Position numbers and translations under genes: made by a program
NCBI GenBank assembly: GCA_965216905.1
Contig: OZ244213.1
Location: forward strand, 3,038,001 to 3,102,000
Source: G965216905 sp965216905
Lineage (GTDB): Bacteria > Actinomycetota > Acidimicrobiia > Spongiisociales > ZC4RG35
Direction: 5' to 3'
DNA length: 64,000 bases
Notes under the pieces: model-generated
What the model saw: only the letters and a program-made list of their open reading frames with translations
What the model was told of the DNA's origin: nothing
Database searches by the model: none
Part shown: positions 6,829 through 15,704 of the stretch, in pieces
Numbering within the stretch: position 1 is the first letter of the stretch
How the letters are laid out: every line of letters begins with the position of its first letter

Positions 6829-8781
6829 ATGGCAGGTTCTCAGCCCATGGAGTCGCGCTGGCACAAGATCGCCGACCTCGATGACCTCCCCGAGGGGAGG
6901 GTCAAGACGGTCACCGTCGACGGTCGGTGGCTGGCACTCACCCACTACGACGGCAGGTACGGCGCGCTCGACAACCACTGTCCCCATCAGGGAGGGCCAC
7001 TGGGCGAGGGCTCGATCGAAGAGGGTTGGCTGCGGTGCCCATGGCACGGATACGACTACGACCCGCTGGACGGGAAACCACCGGAAGGCTTTGACGACGC
7101 CGTGTCCTGTTTCCGGACCGAGGTGCGCAACGATGGCGTGTACGTCGAGCTCCCGCCGGCTCCTCAGCGTGTCCAGACCGTCTCGGACGTGCTCGTCCGG
7201 ACGATGACCAACTGGGGCATCACCCATGTGTTCGGGATGGTCGGACACTCCAATCTGGGCTTCGCAGACGCCATGCGAGCGGCCGAACGGCGCAGAGATT
7301 TGGTGTACGTCGGAATCCGCCACGAGGGTGCGGCCGCCTTTGCGGCGAGCGCCTATGGCAAGCTCACCGGACGACCGGCGGCATGCTTTGGAATTGCCGG
7401 CCCGGGATCGACCAATCTCATGACCGGCCTCTACGACGCCAAGGTCGACCGGGCTCCGATCTTGGCGATCTCCGGACAGGTGAGGACCGAGGCCAAAGGT
7501 CGCGGGGCGTTTCAGGACCTCGATCTGGGAGCGGCTTTCTCTGACGTTGCGAGCTTCTCCGAGTCGGTGCTCCCCGGTGGGAACCACGCAGAGATCATGA
7601 CTCTGGCGTGCAAGACCGCCATCGTCGAGCGCTCCGTCGCCCACCTCATGCTTCCCGACGAGGTGCAGACCCTGGCGTCGGACGCCGATGCCGGCGGACC
7701 CGATGGCCGGATGGGCTCACTGCGGTTTGCGCCGGACGAGGACGTGGTCACAACGGCGATCGAACGGCTCTCTCACGCGGAGCGGCCGCTGTTCATCGTC
7801 GGGGCCGGAGCACGCCACGACATGGACGAGATCATCGATTGTGCCGAGACGCTGGGAGTTCCGATGGTCACGACCTTCAAGGCAAAGGGCCAGGTCCCCG
7901 ACTCACATCCGCTCGGATGCGGGGTCCTCGGCCGCAGTGGGACGCCCGTGGCTTCGTGGTTCATGAACGAAGCAGATCTTCTCGTTGTCTTCGGGGCATC
8001 CTTCTCGAATCACACCGGTATCGCGCCATACAAGCCGATCATCCAGATCGATTTCGATCCGATGGCGCTCGGTCGGTTCCACCCTGTCGAGGTACCACTG
8101 CTCGGCCACGTCGGCGTGACCGCACGCGTCCTTCGGGAACGAATGGCCGACGCCTCCGCCTTCGGTGACGTTCGACCCGAGGTGGCCGAGCGGTGGCGCC
8201 TGTGGCGCGCCGAGAAGGCCCATCGCGCATCACGTATCACCGAACGCCGGCTCAACGAGGCCGCGGTGTTCGACCATCTCAGTCGGCTGGTCGACGAGGA
8301 CGCTGCGATCGCGGTCGACGTCGGCAACAACACGTACTCGTTCGGGAGGTACTTCGAAGCGAGGCGGCAGTCGGTGGTGATGTCCGGTTACCTGGGCTCG
8401 ATCGGCTTTGCGTTCCCCGCCGCGATGGGCCTGTGGGCGGCGGTCGGCGGCACTCGTCAGGTGGTGGCCGTGGCGGGTGATGGCGGATTTGGACAGTACG
8501 CCTCGGAGTTCAACACGGCGGTCAAGTACCGAATGAACATCACGCTCGTCCTGCTCGTCAACGACGAGTTGGGCAAGATCAGCAAGGAACAGCGCGGGGA
8601 GATGTTCGACGTCTGGCAGACCGGACTCACCAATCCCGACTTCGCCGAGTACGCCCGCAACTGCGGGGGCCATGGAATCCGGGTTCAGTCGATCGACGAA
8701 CTCGAGTCCGCGATCAGACGCGGACTCGACCACGACGGGCCGACCATTGTTCAGATCGACACCGATCCCCTCTTGATTTGA
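6829..8781 (+). CDS. Rieske [2Fe-2S] domain fused to a thiamine-pyrophosphate enzyme
   Basis: The product is 650 residues with two parts. Residues about 10-110 form a Rieske domain with complete ligands C51, H53, C70 and H73 (CPHQGGPLG and CPWHGYDYD). Residues about 115-650 form a TPP enzyme of the acetolactate synthase/pyruvate oxidase superfamily. It has the cofactor-activating glutamate E166 in RHEGAAAFAASA, a central domain, and the TPP motif GDGGFGQYASEFN from 550. By analogy with pyruvate oxidase it may decarboxylate a 2-oxo acid and pass electrons through the iron-sulfur cluster, but the substrate is not evident. The frame is continuous across the junction, with no frameshift. The start ATG at 6829 opens directly before the Rieske fold. 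A terminator hairpin follows the stop at once. Confidence 0.85.
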   Translation: MAGSQPMESRWHKIADLDDLPEGRVKTVTVDGRWLALTHYDGRYGALDNHCPHQGGPLGEGSIEEGWLRCPWHGYDYDPLDGKPPEGFDDAVSCFRTEVRNDGVYVELPPAPQRVQTVSDVLVRTMTNWGITHVFGMVGHSNLGFADAMRAAERRRDLVYVGIRHEGAAAFAASAYGKLTGRPAACFGIAGPGSTNLMTGLYDAKVDRAPILAISGQVRTEAKGRGAFQDLDLGAAFSDVASFSESVLPGGNHAEIMTLACKTAIVERSVAHLMLPDEVQTLASDADAGGPDGRMGSLRFAPDEDVVTTAIERLSHAERPLFIVGAGARHDMDEIIDCAETLGVPMVTTFKAKGQVPDSHPLGCGVLGRSGTPVASWFMNEADLLVVFGASFSNHTGIAPYKPIIQIDFDPMALGRFHPVEVPLLGHVGVTARVLRERMADASAFGDVRPEVAERWRLWRAEKAHRASRITERRLNEAAVFDHLSRLVDEDAAIAVDVGNNTYSFGRYFEARRQSVVMSGYLGSIGFAFPAAMGLWAAVGGTRQVVAVAGDGGFGQYASEFNTAVKYRMNITLVLLVNDELGKISKEQRGEMFDVWQTGLTNPDFAEYARNCGGHGIRVQSIDELESAIRRGLDHDGPTIVQIDTDPLLI

Positions 8782-8824
8782 GGGCCGAGTCGCCGCGCTC
8801 CGGAGCAGGACGGCGACTCGGCCC
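8782..8824. terminator. Bidirectional hairpin terminator
   Basis: A perfect 14-bp stem (8782-8795 with 8811-8824) with a 15-nt loop starts right after the stop of the Rieske-TPP gene. It lies between convergent genes, so it can serve both. There is no long T run, as is usual in high-GC actinobacteria. Confidence 0.75.
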
Positions 8825-8832
8825 CAAGAAGC

Positions 8833-9282
8833 TCAGGTTCCGGATGCGTCCTCGGGCACCGTCGTCACGTTCGGTGACGAGAAGGAGGGGGTGGTCGTGG
8901 TTCGCGGAACCGACATGCCGAACCATCCCTTGACCTTCGTGACGATGCGGTCCCGGCGCCGCTTTCCTTCGTTGGGGTCGAAGAAGTAGACGACCGCCGA
9001 ACCGATGGCCGCCCCTGCCACCACGGCCTTGGCCGTGGAGCGGCTTCGCTGCTTCTTGGCCGGCACCGGTACCAGACTGCCGACCTTGGTCGGAAGATCC
9101 TCCAGCCAGGTCGTCACATCCTTGACGGCCCGCTCGGCCGACGTGCGGACGGCCTCGGAGTCGGGAGTGTGATCGGAGGCCTGGGCGACCAGATCGTCGA
9201 TCCACTCGCCGACCTTGTTCGAGATGTTCGAGGCGAGATGCTTGGCCTCTTCGGCGAGCATCTCGGTGGTGTTCTTGGGCAC
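8833..9282 (-). CDS. YtxH-like membrane-anchored stress-type protein
   Basis: About 149 residues from a GTG at 9282, chosen because CAGGAG lies six to seven bases upstream; longer starts reach 9348. The N-terminal half is a charged amphipathic helical region. Around residues 85-110 there is one glycine/alanine-rich membrane helix (AVVAGAAIGSAVVYFF) followed by DPNEGKRRRDR. That boundary is typical of small YtxH-like or DUF-type envelope proteins. The C-terminal tail is rich in Ser, Thr and Pro. The function is unknown; an envelope or stress role is only inferred. Confidence 0.65.
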   Translation of the reverse strand: MPKNTTEMLAEEAKHLASNISNKVGEWIDDLVAQASDHTPDSEAVRTSAERAVKDVTTWLEDLPTKVGSLVPVPAKKQRSRSTAKAVVAGAAIGSAVVYFFDPNEGKRRRDRIVTKVKGWFGMSVPRTTTTPSFSSPNVTTVPEDASGT

Positions 9283-9351
9283 GGTGTTCTCCTGCGTGGA
9301 TACCGAATGTCGTGATGGCTGTGACGTACCCGACCCCGCCGTCGCCAATCG

Positions 9352-10023
9352 TCAACCGGAGACGAGTTCTCTGGGGAGGTGCGAGCGGTCACTCAGCGCC
9401 CGAAGGCTCCACGAATGATATCCCGCCGTGGGTTGAGACACGATCCGGGATACCCCGGTGTGGACATGGGTGAAGCGATCCCACTCCCATGGGACGGGTT
9501 CCACACCCAAGAGCTGCCCGAGTATGAGCGCGTTGGTACCGGCGTGGGCGACGATGACGATCCGGGCGTCGCCGACACCGGACCACAGGCCGTTCGCCTC
9601 CGGCGAAGCACCAAGCGAGCGAAAGGTTTGTCGCAGCCCACCCTGGATGCGATCGTGGAAGTCGCGAAAACTCTCGCCTCCTGGTGAACCCTCCCACATC
9701 TCGTCGATCGAGCGGTGCAGCGTGGTTGCGAAGAATTCCTCGATCTCGTCCGCGGGGCTGCCGTCCCAGTGAGGCGGGTTCTGGATCTCGGCCAACCAAT
9801 CCATCTCTTTCGGATCGACCGCGAGGCGCTCGGCGATGGGCTCACAGGTCTGTTGCGCTCGAAGCATCGGCGACACCCACAGCTCATCGACCTGCCACCC
9901 GACGGCTCGACCGGCGAGGAGGTCGGCCTGCTGACGGCCCCGCTCGGTGAGGGGCGGGTTGATCCACGATCTTCCTTCCGACACATAGGCGGGTTCCGCA
10001 TGACGGACGAGGGTGAGCCACAT
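9352..10023 (-). CDS. Histidine phosphatase family protein (phosphoglycerate-mutase-like)
   Basis: About 223 residues from the ATG at 10023. The start opens on MWLTLVRHAEP, where the RHA motif carries the phospho-accepting histidine. A second conserved histidine is in VIVAHAGTNALI. The fold is the phosphoglycerate mutase/acid phosphatase type. It probably hydrolyses a small phosphorylated metabolite. It follows galE after 7 bp on the same strand, so the two are probably one operon, and a role in sugar-phosphate metabolism is possible. The specific substrate cannot be read from the sequence. Confidence 0.85.
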   Translation of the reverse strand: MWLTLVRHAEPAYVSEGRSWINPPLTERGRQQADLLAGRAVGWQVDELWVSPMLRAQQTCEPIAERLAVDPKEMDWLAEIQNPPHWDGSPADEIEEFFATTLHRSIDEMWEGSPGGESFRDFHDRIQGGLRQTFRSLGASPEANGLWSGVGDARIVIVAHAGTNALILGQLLGVEPVPWEWDRFTHVHTGVSRIVSQPTAGYHSWSLRALSDRSHLPRELVSG

Positions 10024-10030
10024 GGCGAGA

Positions 10031-11041
10031 TCAGTCGAGCGCGTTGGCGTAGCGCTGCCATCGCCACGTATCGGCGCACATGTCGCCGACGCTGCGGTGC
10101 GCGTTCCAGTCGAGCTCGATCTCCGCCTTCGACGGATCAGCCCAGATGGCGGCGATGTCCCCCGGCCGTCGACCGACGATCTCATACGGGACCTTCACCC
10201 CACTGGCGTCCTGGAACGCGTGGACCATCTCCAGGACCGACGTCCCCCGGCCGGTCCCCAAATTCCAGACGTGCAGGCCGGGATCGGTGGACAGCCGGCG
10301 AAGGGCGGCCAAATGTCCACGAGCGAGGTCGACCACGTGGATGTAGTCCCGTACTCCGGTGCCGTCGATCGTGTCGTAGTCGTCGCCGAACACCTGCAGC
10401 CTGGGCAGACGTTCGGTCGCGACCTGAGAGATGTAGGGCATCAGGTTGTTGGGGATGTCGTTGGGATCCTCTCCGATCTTGCCACTGGGATGAGCACCGA
10501 CCGGGTTGAAATATCGCAAGATCGCCACGTTCCAGACAGGGTCGGCGCCGTGGAGGTCGGTGAGGATGTCCTCGATCATCGCCTTGGTTCGGCCATAGGG
10601 ATTGGTGGCGGGCTTGCGCTCCATCGACTCGGTGACCGGAACCCGGTCGGGCTCCCCGTAGACCGTTGCCGACGAGCTGAAGACGACAGATCGGACGTTG
10701 TGCCGGCTGAGCACCCGGAGCAACCGCACGGTTCCACCCACGTTGGCGTCGTAGTAGTCGAGCGGCCGAGCAACACTGTCACCCACGGCTTTGAGCCCCG
10801 CGAAATGGATGACCGAGTCGAATTCGGCGCCCGCCACGATTTCGTCCATGGCGGCCTCGTCTCTGATATCGGCCACGTGCAGCTCCGGCGTGAGACCGGT
10901 GATCTCGGCGACCCGATCCACAACCGACGGCTTGGAGTTGGCGAGGCTGTCCACCAAAACCGGGGTGTGCCCGTCGAGGATCAGCTCGACCACGGTATGA
11001 CTTCCTATGTATCCGGTGCCACCGGTGACGAGAACCCGCAT
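10031..11041 (-). CDS. galE: UDP-glucose 4-epimerase
   Basis: Interconverts UDP-glucose and UDP-galactose using bound NAD, supplying galactose for surface polysaccharides. The product is 336 residues from the ATG at 11041 (MRVLVTGGTGYIGS), with the NAD-binding GXXGXXG at residues 7-13. The catalytic region shows SSSATVYG and the YGRTK (YXXXK) motif, and the C-terminal half has the family signature DGTGVRDYIHVVDLA. Length and motifs match GalE well. The gene is first in a two-gene unit with the histidine phosphatase. It is divergent from the SLH-repeat protein across a 95-bp intergenic region that must hold both promoters. Confidence 0.94.
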   Translation of the reverse strand: MRVLVTGGTGYIGSHTVVELILDGHTPVLVDSLANSKPSVVDRVAEITGLTPELHVADIRDEAAMDEIVAGAEFDSVIHFAGLKAVGDSVARPLDYYDANVGGTVRLLRVLSRHNVRSVVFSSSATVYGEPDRVPVTESMERKPATNPYGRTKAMIEDILTDLHGADPVWNVAILRYFNPVGAHPSGKIGEDPNDIPNNLMPYISQVATERLPRLQVFGDDYDTIDGTGVRDYIHVVDLARGHLAALRRLSTDPGLHVWNLGTGRGTSVLEMVHAFQDASGVKVPYEIVGRRPGDIAAIWADPSKAEIELDWNAHRSVGDMCADTWRWQRYANALD

Positions 11042-11135
11042 CCGATACACGATACGGACTGGCACAATGTTCTCCACACCGATCTCCGGCTCGCCCGACG
11101 AGCCGATCCGATCCATTCACAATCGGGGGATACTC

Positions 11136-12587
11136 ATGTCGCAGTCCCGAAGTGGCCGCGCGATCGTCGCGGTCGCCATCGTCGCCACGTCGATCGTCAT
11201 CCTGACCGGAGCTCCCGCTGCCCTGGCCGAGCATCGTCTCGTGGTGGATTTCGAGGATCCGGACCTCTACGACGACGACCCCGAGGACGATCCTGCCTGG
11301 CCGGAATTCATCGATGTGCGGGACGACGACGAACGGAGCCTGGAGATCAGGGGATTCCTCGGGTCCGGCATGCAGGTCTTCATCCCGGAGTACACCCATC
11401 GAGGTGCGGGCGGGCTTCTGCGTTTCGACCCGACACCCGATGAGGCGTGGTACCGCTACTACCTTCGGCTCGATTGGTGGAACGCCACCTCCTCGGGAAA
11501 ACTCCCCGGCCCGGCCGGTCTCTACGGCAGCTCCGGCCGCGGCTGCATCCCCTCTTCGCCGTCCAACCCGGGTTGGTCGGCCCGCACCCTCTTCGAGGCC
11601 ACCGAGGATGCCGGCCCGGTCGAAGGACGGGTCCAACTCGGAACGTACCTCTACCACCTCGACCAAGCCGGTACCTGTGGCGATCAGATTCATTGGGAGC
11701 CGGGCCTGGTCGAGCAGAATCGCTGGTACTGCGTCGAGGGTCGAGTCCGGATGAACACCCCCGGCGCGGACGACGGTCGCGTCGACGCGTGGATCGACGG
11801 TCGGCAGGTGCTCGCTTGGCCCGGTGTTGCGTTCCGTCGCTCCGGTGAGGACATCGGTGTCCGTCACTTCTGGTTTGACATCTACTTCGGCGGACGGGTC
11901 GTCAACCCGACGACGTTGTGGTCGTCGTACGACCAGCTGGTCGTCAGCCACGAAGGCAGGGTTGGCTGTCTGGAGCCCTTCCTCGACGACGACACCAGCG
12001 CCCACGAGGCCGACCTGGCCGAGCTCCACGCCCGGAGCATCTGGTACGGGTGTGGAGAGCGTCTGGCGTGCCCGATGCAGCTGCTCACCCGAGGTGAGAT
12101 GGCGGCGCTCCTCACGCGGGCACTCGGCCTCCCGGCCGGAGCCGACGCCTTCGACGACGATGATGGCCACTTCGCCGAACACACCATCGACGCACTCGCG
12201 GCGGCCGGCATCACCAAGGGATGTGGGGTCCGAACCTTCTGTCCCGACGATCCCATCAGCCGTGGAGAGATGGCGGTGTTCCTCCAGCGGGCCTTCTTAC
12301 TGCCGGACGGTCCCGACGTGTTCGAGGATGACGATGGTCACTTTGCCGAGGCGGCCATCAACGCGGTGGCGGCGGCGGGCATCACCAAGGGGTGCGATGG
12401 AGGAGGCTTCTGTCCAAACGACCTCCTTCCACGGGAACAGGCGGCGACGCTTCTCCGTCGATCATTGGGCTTCAATCTGCCACCGGCAACGCTGGCGGTG
12501 GCCGGACCGGCCGAGCGGATCGGAACCCTGGCGCCTGCCACGCTGGACGATGACGAGGAGCCACTCCCTCTGCCGGGGGGCGACTGA
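11136..12587 (+). CDS. Secreted polysaccharide-lyase-like protein with three SLH-type repeats
   Basis: About 483 residues from the ATG at 11136, with GGGGGA a few bases upstream. The signal peptide is residues 1-31 (ends PAALA). Residues about 35-290 look like a concanavalin-type jelly roll as in polysaccharide lyase family 14/20-like proteins, with RYYLRLDWWNA and an EGRVRMNTPGADDGRVDAWIDG-type segment split by loops. I could not identify catalytic residues with certainty. Three repeats follow (about 300-460) of the SLH-like form AAGITKGCG...FCPDDPISRGEMAVFL, each with a cysteine pair. An acidic Asp/Pro-rich tail ends the protein. Likely role: binding or cutting a surface polysaccharide while attached to the cell envelope. 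Confidence 0.75.
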   Translation: MSQSRSGRAIVAVAIVATSIVILTGAPAALAEHRLVVDFEDPDLYDDDPEDDPAWPEFIDVRDDDERSLEIRGFLGSGMQVFIPEYTHRGAGGLLRFDPTPDEAWYRYYLRLDWWNATSSGKLPGPAGLYGSSGRGCIPSSPSNPGWSARTLFEATEDAGPVEGRVQLGTYLYHLDQAGTCGDQIHWEPGLVEQNRWYCVEGRVRMNTPGADDGRVDAWIDGRQVLAWPGVAFRRSGEDIGVRHFWFDIYFGGRVVNPTTLWSSYDQLVVSHEGRVGCLEPFLDDDTSAHEADLAELHARSIWYGCGERLACPMQLLTRGEMAALLTRALGLPAGADAFDDDDGHFAEHTIDALAAAGITKGCGVRTFCPDDPISRGEMAVFLQRAFLLPDGPDVFEDDDGHFAEAAINAVAAAGITKGCDGGGFCPNDLLPREQAATLLRRSLGFNLPPATLAVAGPAERIGTLAPATLDDDEEPLPLPGGD

Positions 12588-12613
12588 GCCTGCGGCCTCG
12601 ATACGATCTCCCG

Positions 12614-14047
12614 ATGGATCAACGTGCCGACATCGGGCTCATCGGACTCGCCGTCATGGGCCGAAACCTCGTATTGAACATGGCCGACCGCGGCAGCAAG
12701 GTTGCCGTCTACAACCGCACCCGGGCGGTGACCGATGCGTTCGTGGAGGGCGATGGCGATCGCCCCGACATCCTTCCCGCATATTCGGTCGACGAACTCG
12801 TCGGTTTGCTGAATCGCCCGAGAAAGCTGATGCTGATGGTCCAGGCCGGACCCGCAGTGGACTCCGTCCTCGATCAGGTCGCCCCGCTCTTGGAGCCGGG
12901 GGACATCGTCATCGACGGCGGGAACTCATTGTTCACCGACACGATCCGCCGCACCAAGCGCCTCGACGAGACCGGGATCCGCTACGTCGGTGCCGGGGTC
13001 TCGGGTGGAGAGGAGGGGGCCCGACACGGCCCGTCGATCATGCCGGGAGGCGCCACCTCGGCCTGGCCGGAGATCGCACCGATCCTGCAGGGCATCGCCG
13101 CCCGCACGCCCGACGGGACTCCCTGTTGCGACTGGGTGGGTCGGGATGGTGCCGGCCACTACGTCAAGATGGTTCACAACGGGATCGAGTACGGAGATAT
13201 GCAGGTCATCGCCGAGGCATACCACCTGCTGAAGGTCGGACTGGGCATGGATCACCGGGAGATGGCCGAGGTCTTCGCATCGTGGAACGAGGGCGTGCTG
13301 GACTCGTACCTCGTCGAGATCACCGCCGACATTCTCCGCCTGGAGGACGACGACGGGCCCCGACTGGACCGAGTGCTGGACGCGGCAGGCCAGAAGGGGA
13401 CCGGGAAGTGGACCGTGATCAGCTCGATGGAACTGGGCCAGCCCACCAGTCTGGTGGCAGAAGCGGTGTATGCCCGGATCGTCTCGTCGTTCAAGGAACA
13501 GCGGGTTCGAGCAGCCGACCGCTTCGCTGGGCCCGATGCACGTGTCGGAGATCTTGCCGTCGACGACATTCACGACGCCTTGTATGCGTCGAAGATCGTG
13601 AGCTACGCGCAGGGATTCGTGCAGCTCAGGGCGGCGGCGGTCGAGCACGACTGGGATCTCGATTTGGGTCGAATCGCTCAGCTGTGGCGGGCCGGTTGCA
13701 TCATCCGAGCCCGCTTCTTGGACGACATCACCGCGGCATTCTCCCGCCGGTCCGACCTCGACAATCTTCTCTTCGACGAGTTCTTCGCCGATGCGGTGGA
13801 CGCTCGACAGTCGGCGTGGCGTCGAGTCGTTCAGGCAGCGATCGGGGCCGGAATCCCGGTACCGGCGTACGGGACCGCCCTGGCGTACTTCGATGCGTTC
13901 CGGACCGAACGGTTGCCAGCCAACCTGATCCAGGCCCAACGCGACTACTTCGGAGCGCATACGTATGAGCGGGTGGGTCGTCCCCGCGGAGCGCGGTTCC
14001 ACACGGAATGGGCGGGTGACGGTTCGGAGGCGCAGATCGAGTCCTGA
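12614..14047 (+). CDS. gnd: 6-phosphogluconate dehydrogenase, decarboxylating
   Basis: Oxidises and decarboxylates 6-phosphogluconate to ribulose 5-phosphate with reduction of NADP, in the oxidative pentose phosphate pathway. The product is 477 residues, the long (dimeric) type. The N-terminal Rossmann motif is IGLIGLAVMGRNLVLNMADRG split over residues 8-28. The substrate loop VSGGEEGARHGPSIMPGG and the catalytic region GHYVKMVHNGIEYGDMQ (Lys and Asn conserved) are present. The C-terminal helical domain is complete. The gene lies 26 bp behind the SLH protein on the same strand and is convergent with the HIT gene. Confidence 0.95.
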   Translation: MDQRADIGLIGLAVMGRNLVLNMADRGSKVAVYNRTRAVTDAFVEGDGDRPDILPAYSVDELVGLLNRPRKLMLMVQAGPAVDSVLDQVAPLLEPGDIVIDGGNSLFTDTIRRTKRLDETGIRYVGAGVSGGEEGARHGPSIMPGGATSAWPEIAPILQGIAARTPDGTPCCDWVGRDGAGHYVKMVHNGIEYGDMQVIAEAYHLLKVGLGMDHREMAEVFASWNEGVLDSYLVEITADILRLEDDDGPRLDRVLDAAGQKGTGKWTVISSMELGQPTSLVAEAVYARIVSSFKEQRVRAADRFAGPDARVGDLAVDDIHDALYASKIVSYAQGFVQLRAAAVEHDWDLDLGRIAQLWRAGCIIRARFLDDITAAFSRRSDLDNLLFDEFFADAVDARQSAWRRVVQAAIGAGIPVPAYGTALAYFDAFRTERLPANLIQAQRDYFGAHTYERVGRPRGARFHTEWAGDGSEAQIES

Positions 14048-14066
14048 TCCGGTCGCCGACCGAGCG

Positions 14067-14483
14067 TCACTCCCGGGCGGCGTTCACTTCTTCCAGTCGA
14101 CCTCTGATTCTGGCGGCGACTGTTTCGAGTTCGTCCCGTTCCACCGATGCTGCCGCATTGGCGAAGTCGAGATCGTGGACCGCCCAGATGGGTGTGACAT
14201 GAAGATGGGTGTGCGGGACCTCCAGTCCGGCGATCATCAACCCGACCTTCGCAGGCTCCCACTCCGCGTCGATCGCCTCGGCGATGTGGTGTGCGACTCG
14301 AAAGAGATGGTCGCGGAGTTCGGGCGGGCAGTCGATCCAGTGTTCGATCTCCGCTCGGGGAACGACCAGGGTGTGCCCCGGCTTGAGCGGGTTGATCGAG
14401 AGAAAGGCCACGCACTGCTCGTCATTCCAGACGAAGGTTGCCGGCAGGTCGCCGTCGATGATCCGGGTGAAGATGGTGGGCAT
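14067..14483 (-). CDS. HIT-family nucleotide hydrolase/transferase
   Basis: 138 residues from the ATG at 14483 (MPTIFTRIIDG). The family signature HTHLHVTP (HXHXHXX) is at residues 91-98, and LKPGHTLVVPR marks the conserved strand of the fold. Members cleave nucleoside phosphoramidates or dinucleoside polyphosphates. The gene stands alone on the minus strand between gnd and the start of the esterase/ATP-grasp run. The frame extends upstream without a likely start, so the longer version is rejected. Confidence 0.9.
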   Translation of the reverse strand: MPTIFTRIIDGDLPATFVWNDEQCVAFLSINPLKPGHTLVVPRAEIEHWIDCPPELRDHLFRVAHHIAEAIDAEWEPAKVGLMIAGLEVPHTHLHVTPIWAVHDLDFANAAASVERDELETVAARIRGRLEEVNAARE

Positions 14484-14606
14484 GGCGTCGACGATACCCG
14501 CCGTGCCGGGGTCGATTGACCGCTCGCTCCGTCGAGTCATTCCGTTGCAGGGACGGACTGTGGATGCCGATGAATCCGAAGGGCGAAGACGTAGCATCGG
14601 GGTGTC

Positions 14607-15662
14607 ATGGGATCGGTTCGTGAATCGGCGTTGGTGCGGAACCCCGGGCATCTCGATGGCCGAACGACCTTCGTGTTTCGCGAAGAGGCCGAGATGGTGC
14701 GACTGGCCACCTTCATGGCGCGCTTTCCAAGCCCGATCGACTTCCAGCGGCTCGCCGGTCCAGATGGGCCGTACTGGGAACTCGTATTGGACCTGCCGGC
14801 GGCGGCCCGGATCGAGTACCGACTCGAGATCACCCGCTCCGCAGGCATCTCCGTTGAGCTGGATGCGCTGAACCCCGACGTCGCCACCAACCCGTTTGGA
14901 CGGAACTCGGTGGCGACCGGCCCCGGCTACGTCCCTCCGTGGTGGCGTGGAGCCGGGTCGCCTCGCGGCGAAATGCGTGAGATTCGCGTCACCAGTCGCA
15001 TCTTCGGTAATCGACGTCATCATCACGTCTACTCGCCGGCGGGGGTTCGGCCGCGGACTCCTCTGCCTCTGTTGGTGGTCCATGACGGATCCGACTACTT
15101 CGACCATGGCCGGCTGGGAGACTGCCTCGATGCGATGATCGATCGAGGAAGCATCCCTCCGGTTCGCGCCCTGCTGTTCGATCCGGTGGAGCGCCATCGT
15201 GAGTACGTGGCCGACAGCGAGCATGCCGGCCATCTGGTCCAGGAGGTCCTCCCCCACTTCCGGCGTCGGTTTGCCGTGCAAGGACGTCCCATGGTCATGG
15301 GTGCGAGCCTGGGCGCGGTGGCCTCGTGGCATGCAGTCTCGAGCAACCCGGACATATTCTCGTCGGTCTTCCTGCAATCCGGAACCTTCGCATTCGAGGC
15401 CAGCCCCTTCCTCGAAGACCAAATGATCGAATCGATCGGGACCTTCTTGCGTGACGTCTCCGAACGCCCACGTCTCAGGAACCGGAACGTCATGATCACC
15501 TGCGGCCGGTACGAGAGCCTCACCGAGTGGAATCGGAAGGTCGTCGATCTGCTCTCGCCCGTGGCGAACGTCCAGTACGTCGAGAGTTGGGCCGGTCACG
15601 ACTGGGGCGCGTGGGCCGACCAGTTCGATCCTGGCCTCCGCCATCTCTTCTTTCGCCCCTGA
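14607..15662 (+). CDS. Esterase of the enterochelin-esterase/esterase D type, with N-terminal beta domain
   Basis: 351 residues. Residues about 15-130 form an Ig-like or CBM48-like beta domain as in Fes-type enzymes. The alpha/beta-hydrolase domain follows, with nucleophile S234 in MGASLGAVAS and a C-terminal catalytic histidine in WAGHDWGAW. VVHDGSDYF is the conserved first strand. There is no signal peptide, so it is cytoplasmic. It is the first gene of a plus-strand run, 42 bp ahead of the ATP-grasp gene. Siderophore esterase activity is possible by family, but no siderophore genes are nearby, so I do not assign it. Confidence 0.8.
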   Translation: MGSVRESALVRNPGHLDGRTTFVFREEAEMVRLATFMARFPSPIDFQRLAGPDGPYWELVLDLPAAARIEYRLEITRSAGISVELDALNPDVATNPFGRNSVATGPGYVPPWWRGAGSPRGEMREIRVTSRIFGNRRHHHVYSPAGVRPRTPLPLLVVHDGSDYFDHGRLGDCLDAMIDRGSIPPVRALLFDPVERHREYVADSEHAGHLVQEVLPHFRRRFAVQGRPMVMGASLGAVASWHAVSSNPDIFSSVFLQSGTFAFEASPFLEDQMIESIGTFLRDVSERPRLRNRNVMITCGRYESLTEWNRKVVDLLSPVANVQYVESWAGHDWGAWADQFDPGLRHLFFRP

Positions 15663-15704
15663 CGGCCAGCAGGGGGGCGTCCAAAGCCTCTAGGCTCCGG
15701 CGAC

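Noticed and set aside
14607..15662. First esterase as a siderophore (enterochelin) esterase
   Set aside because: Family match only; no siderophore synthesis or iron-uptake gene occurs in the window.
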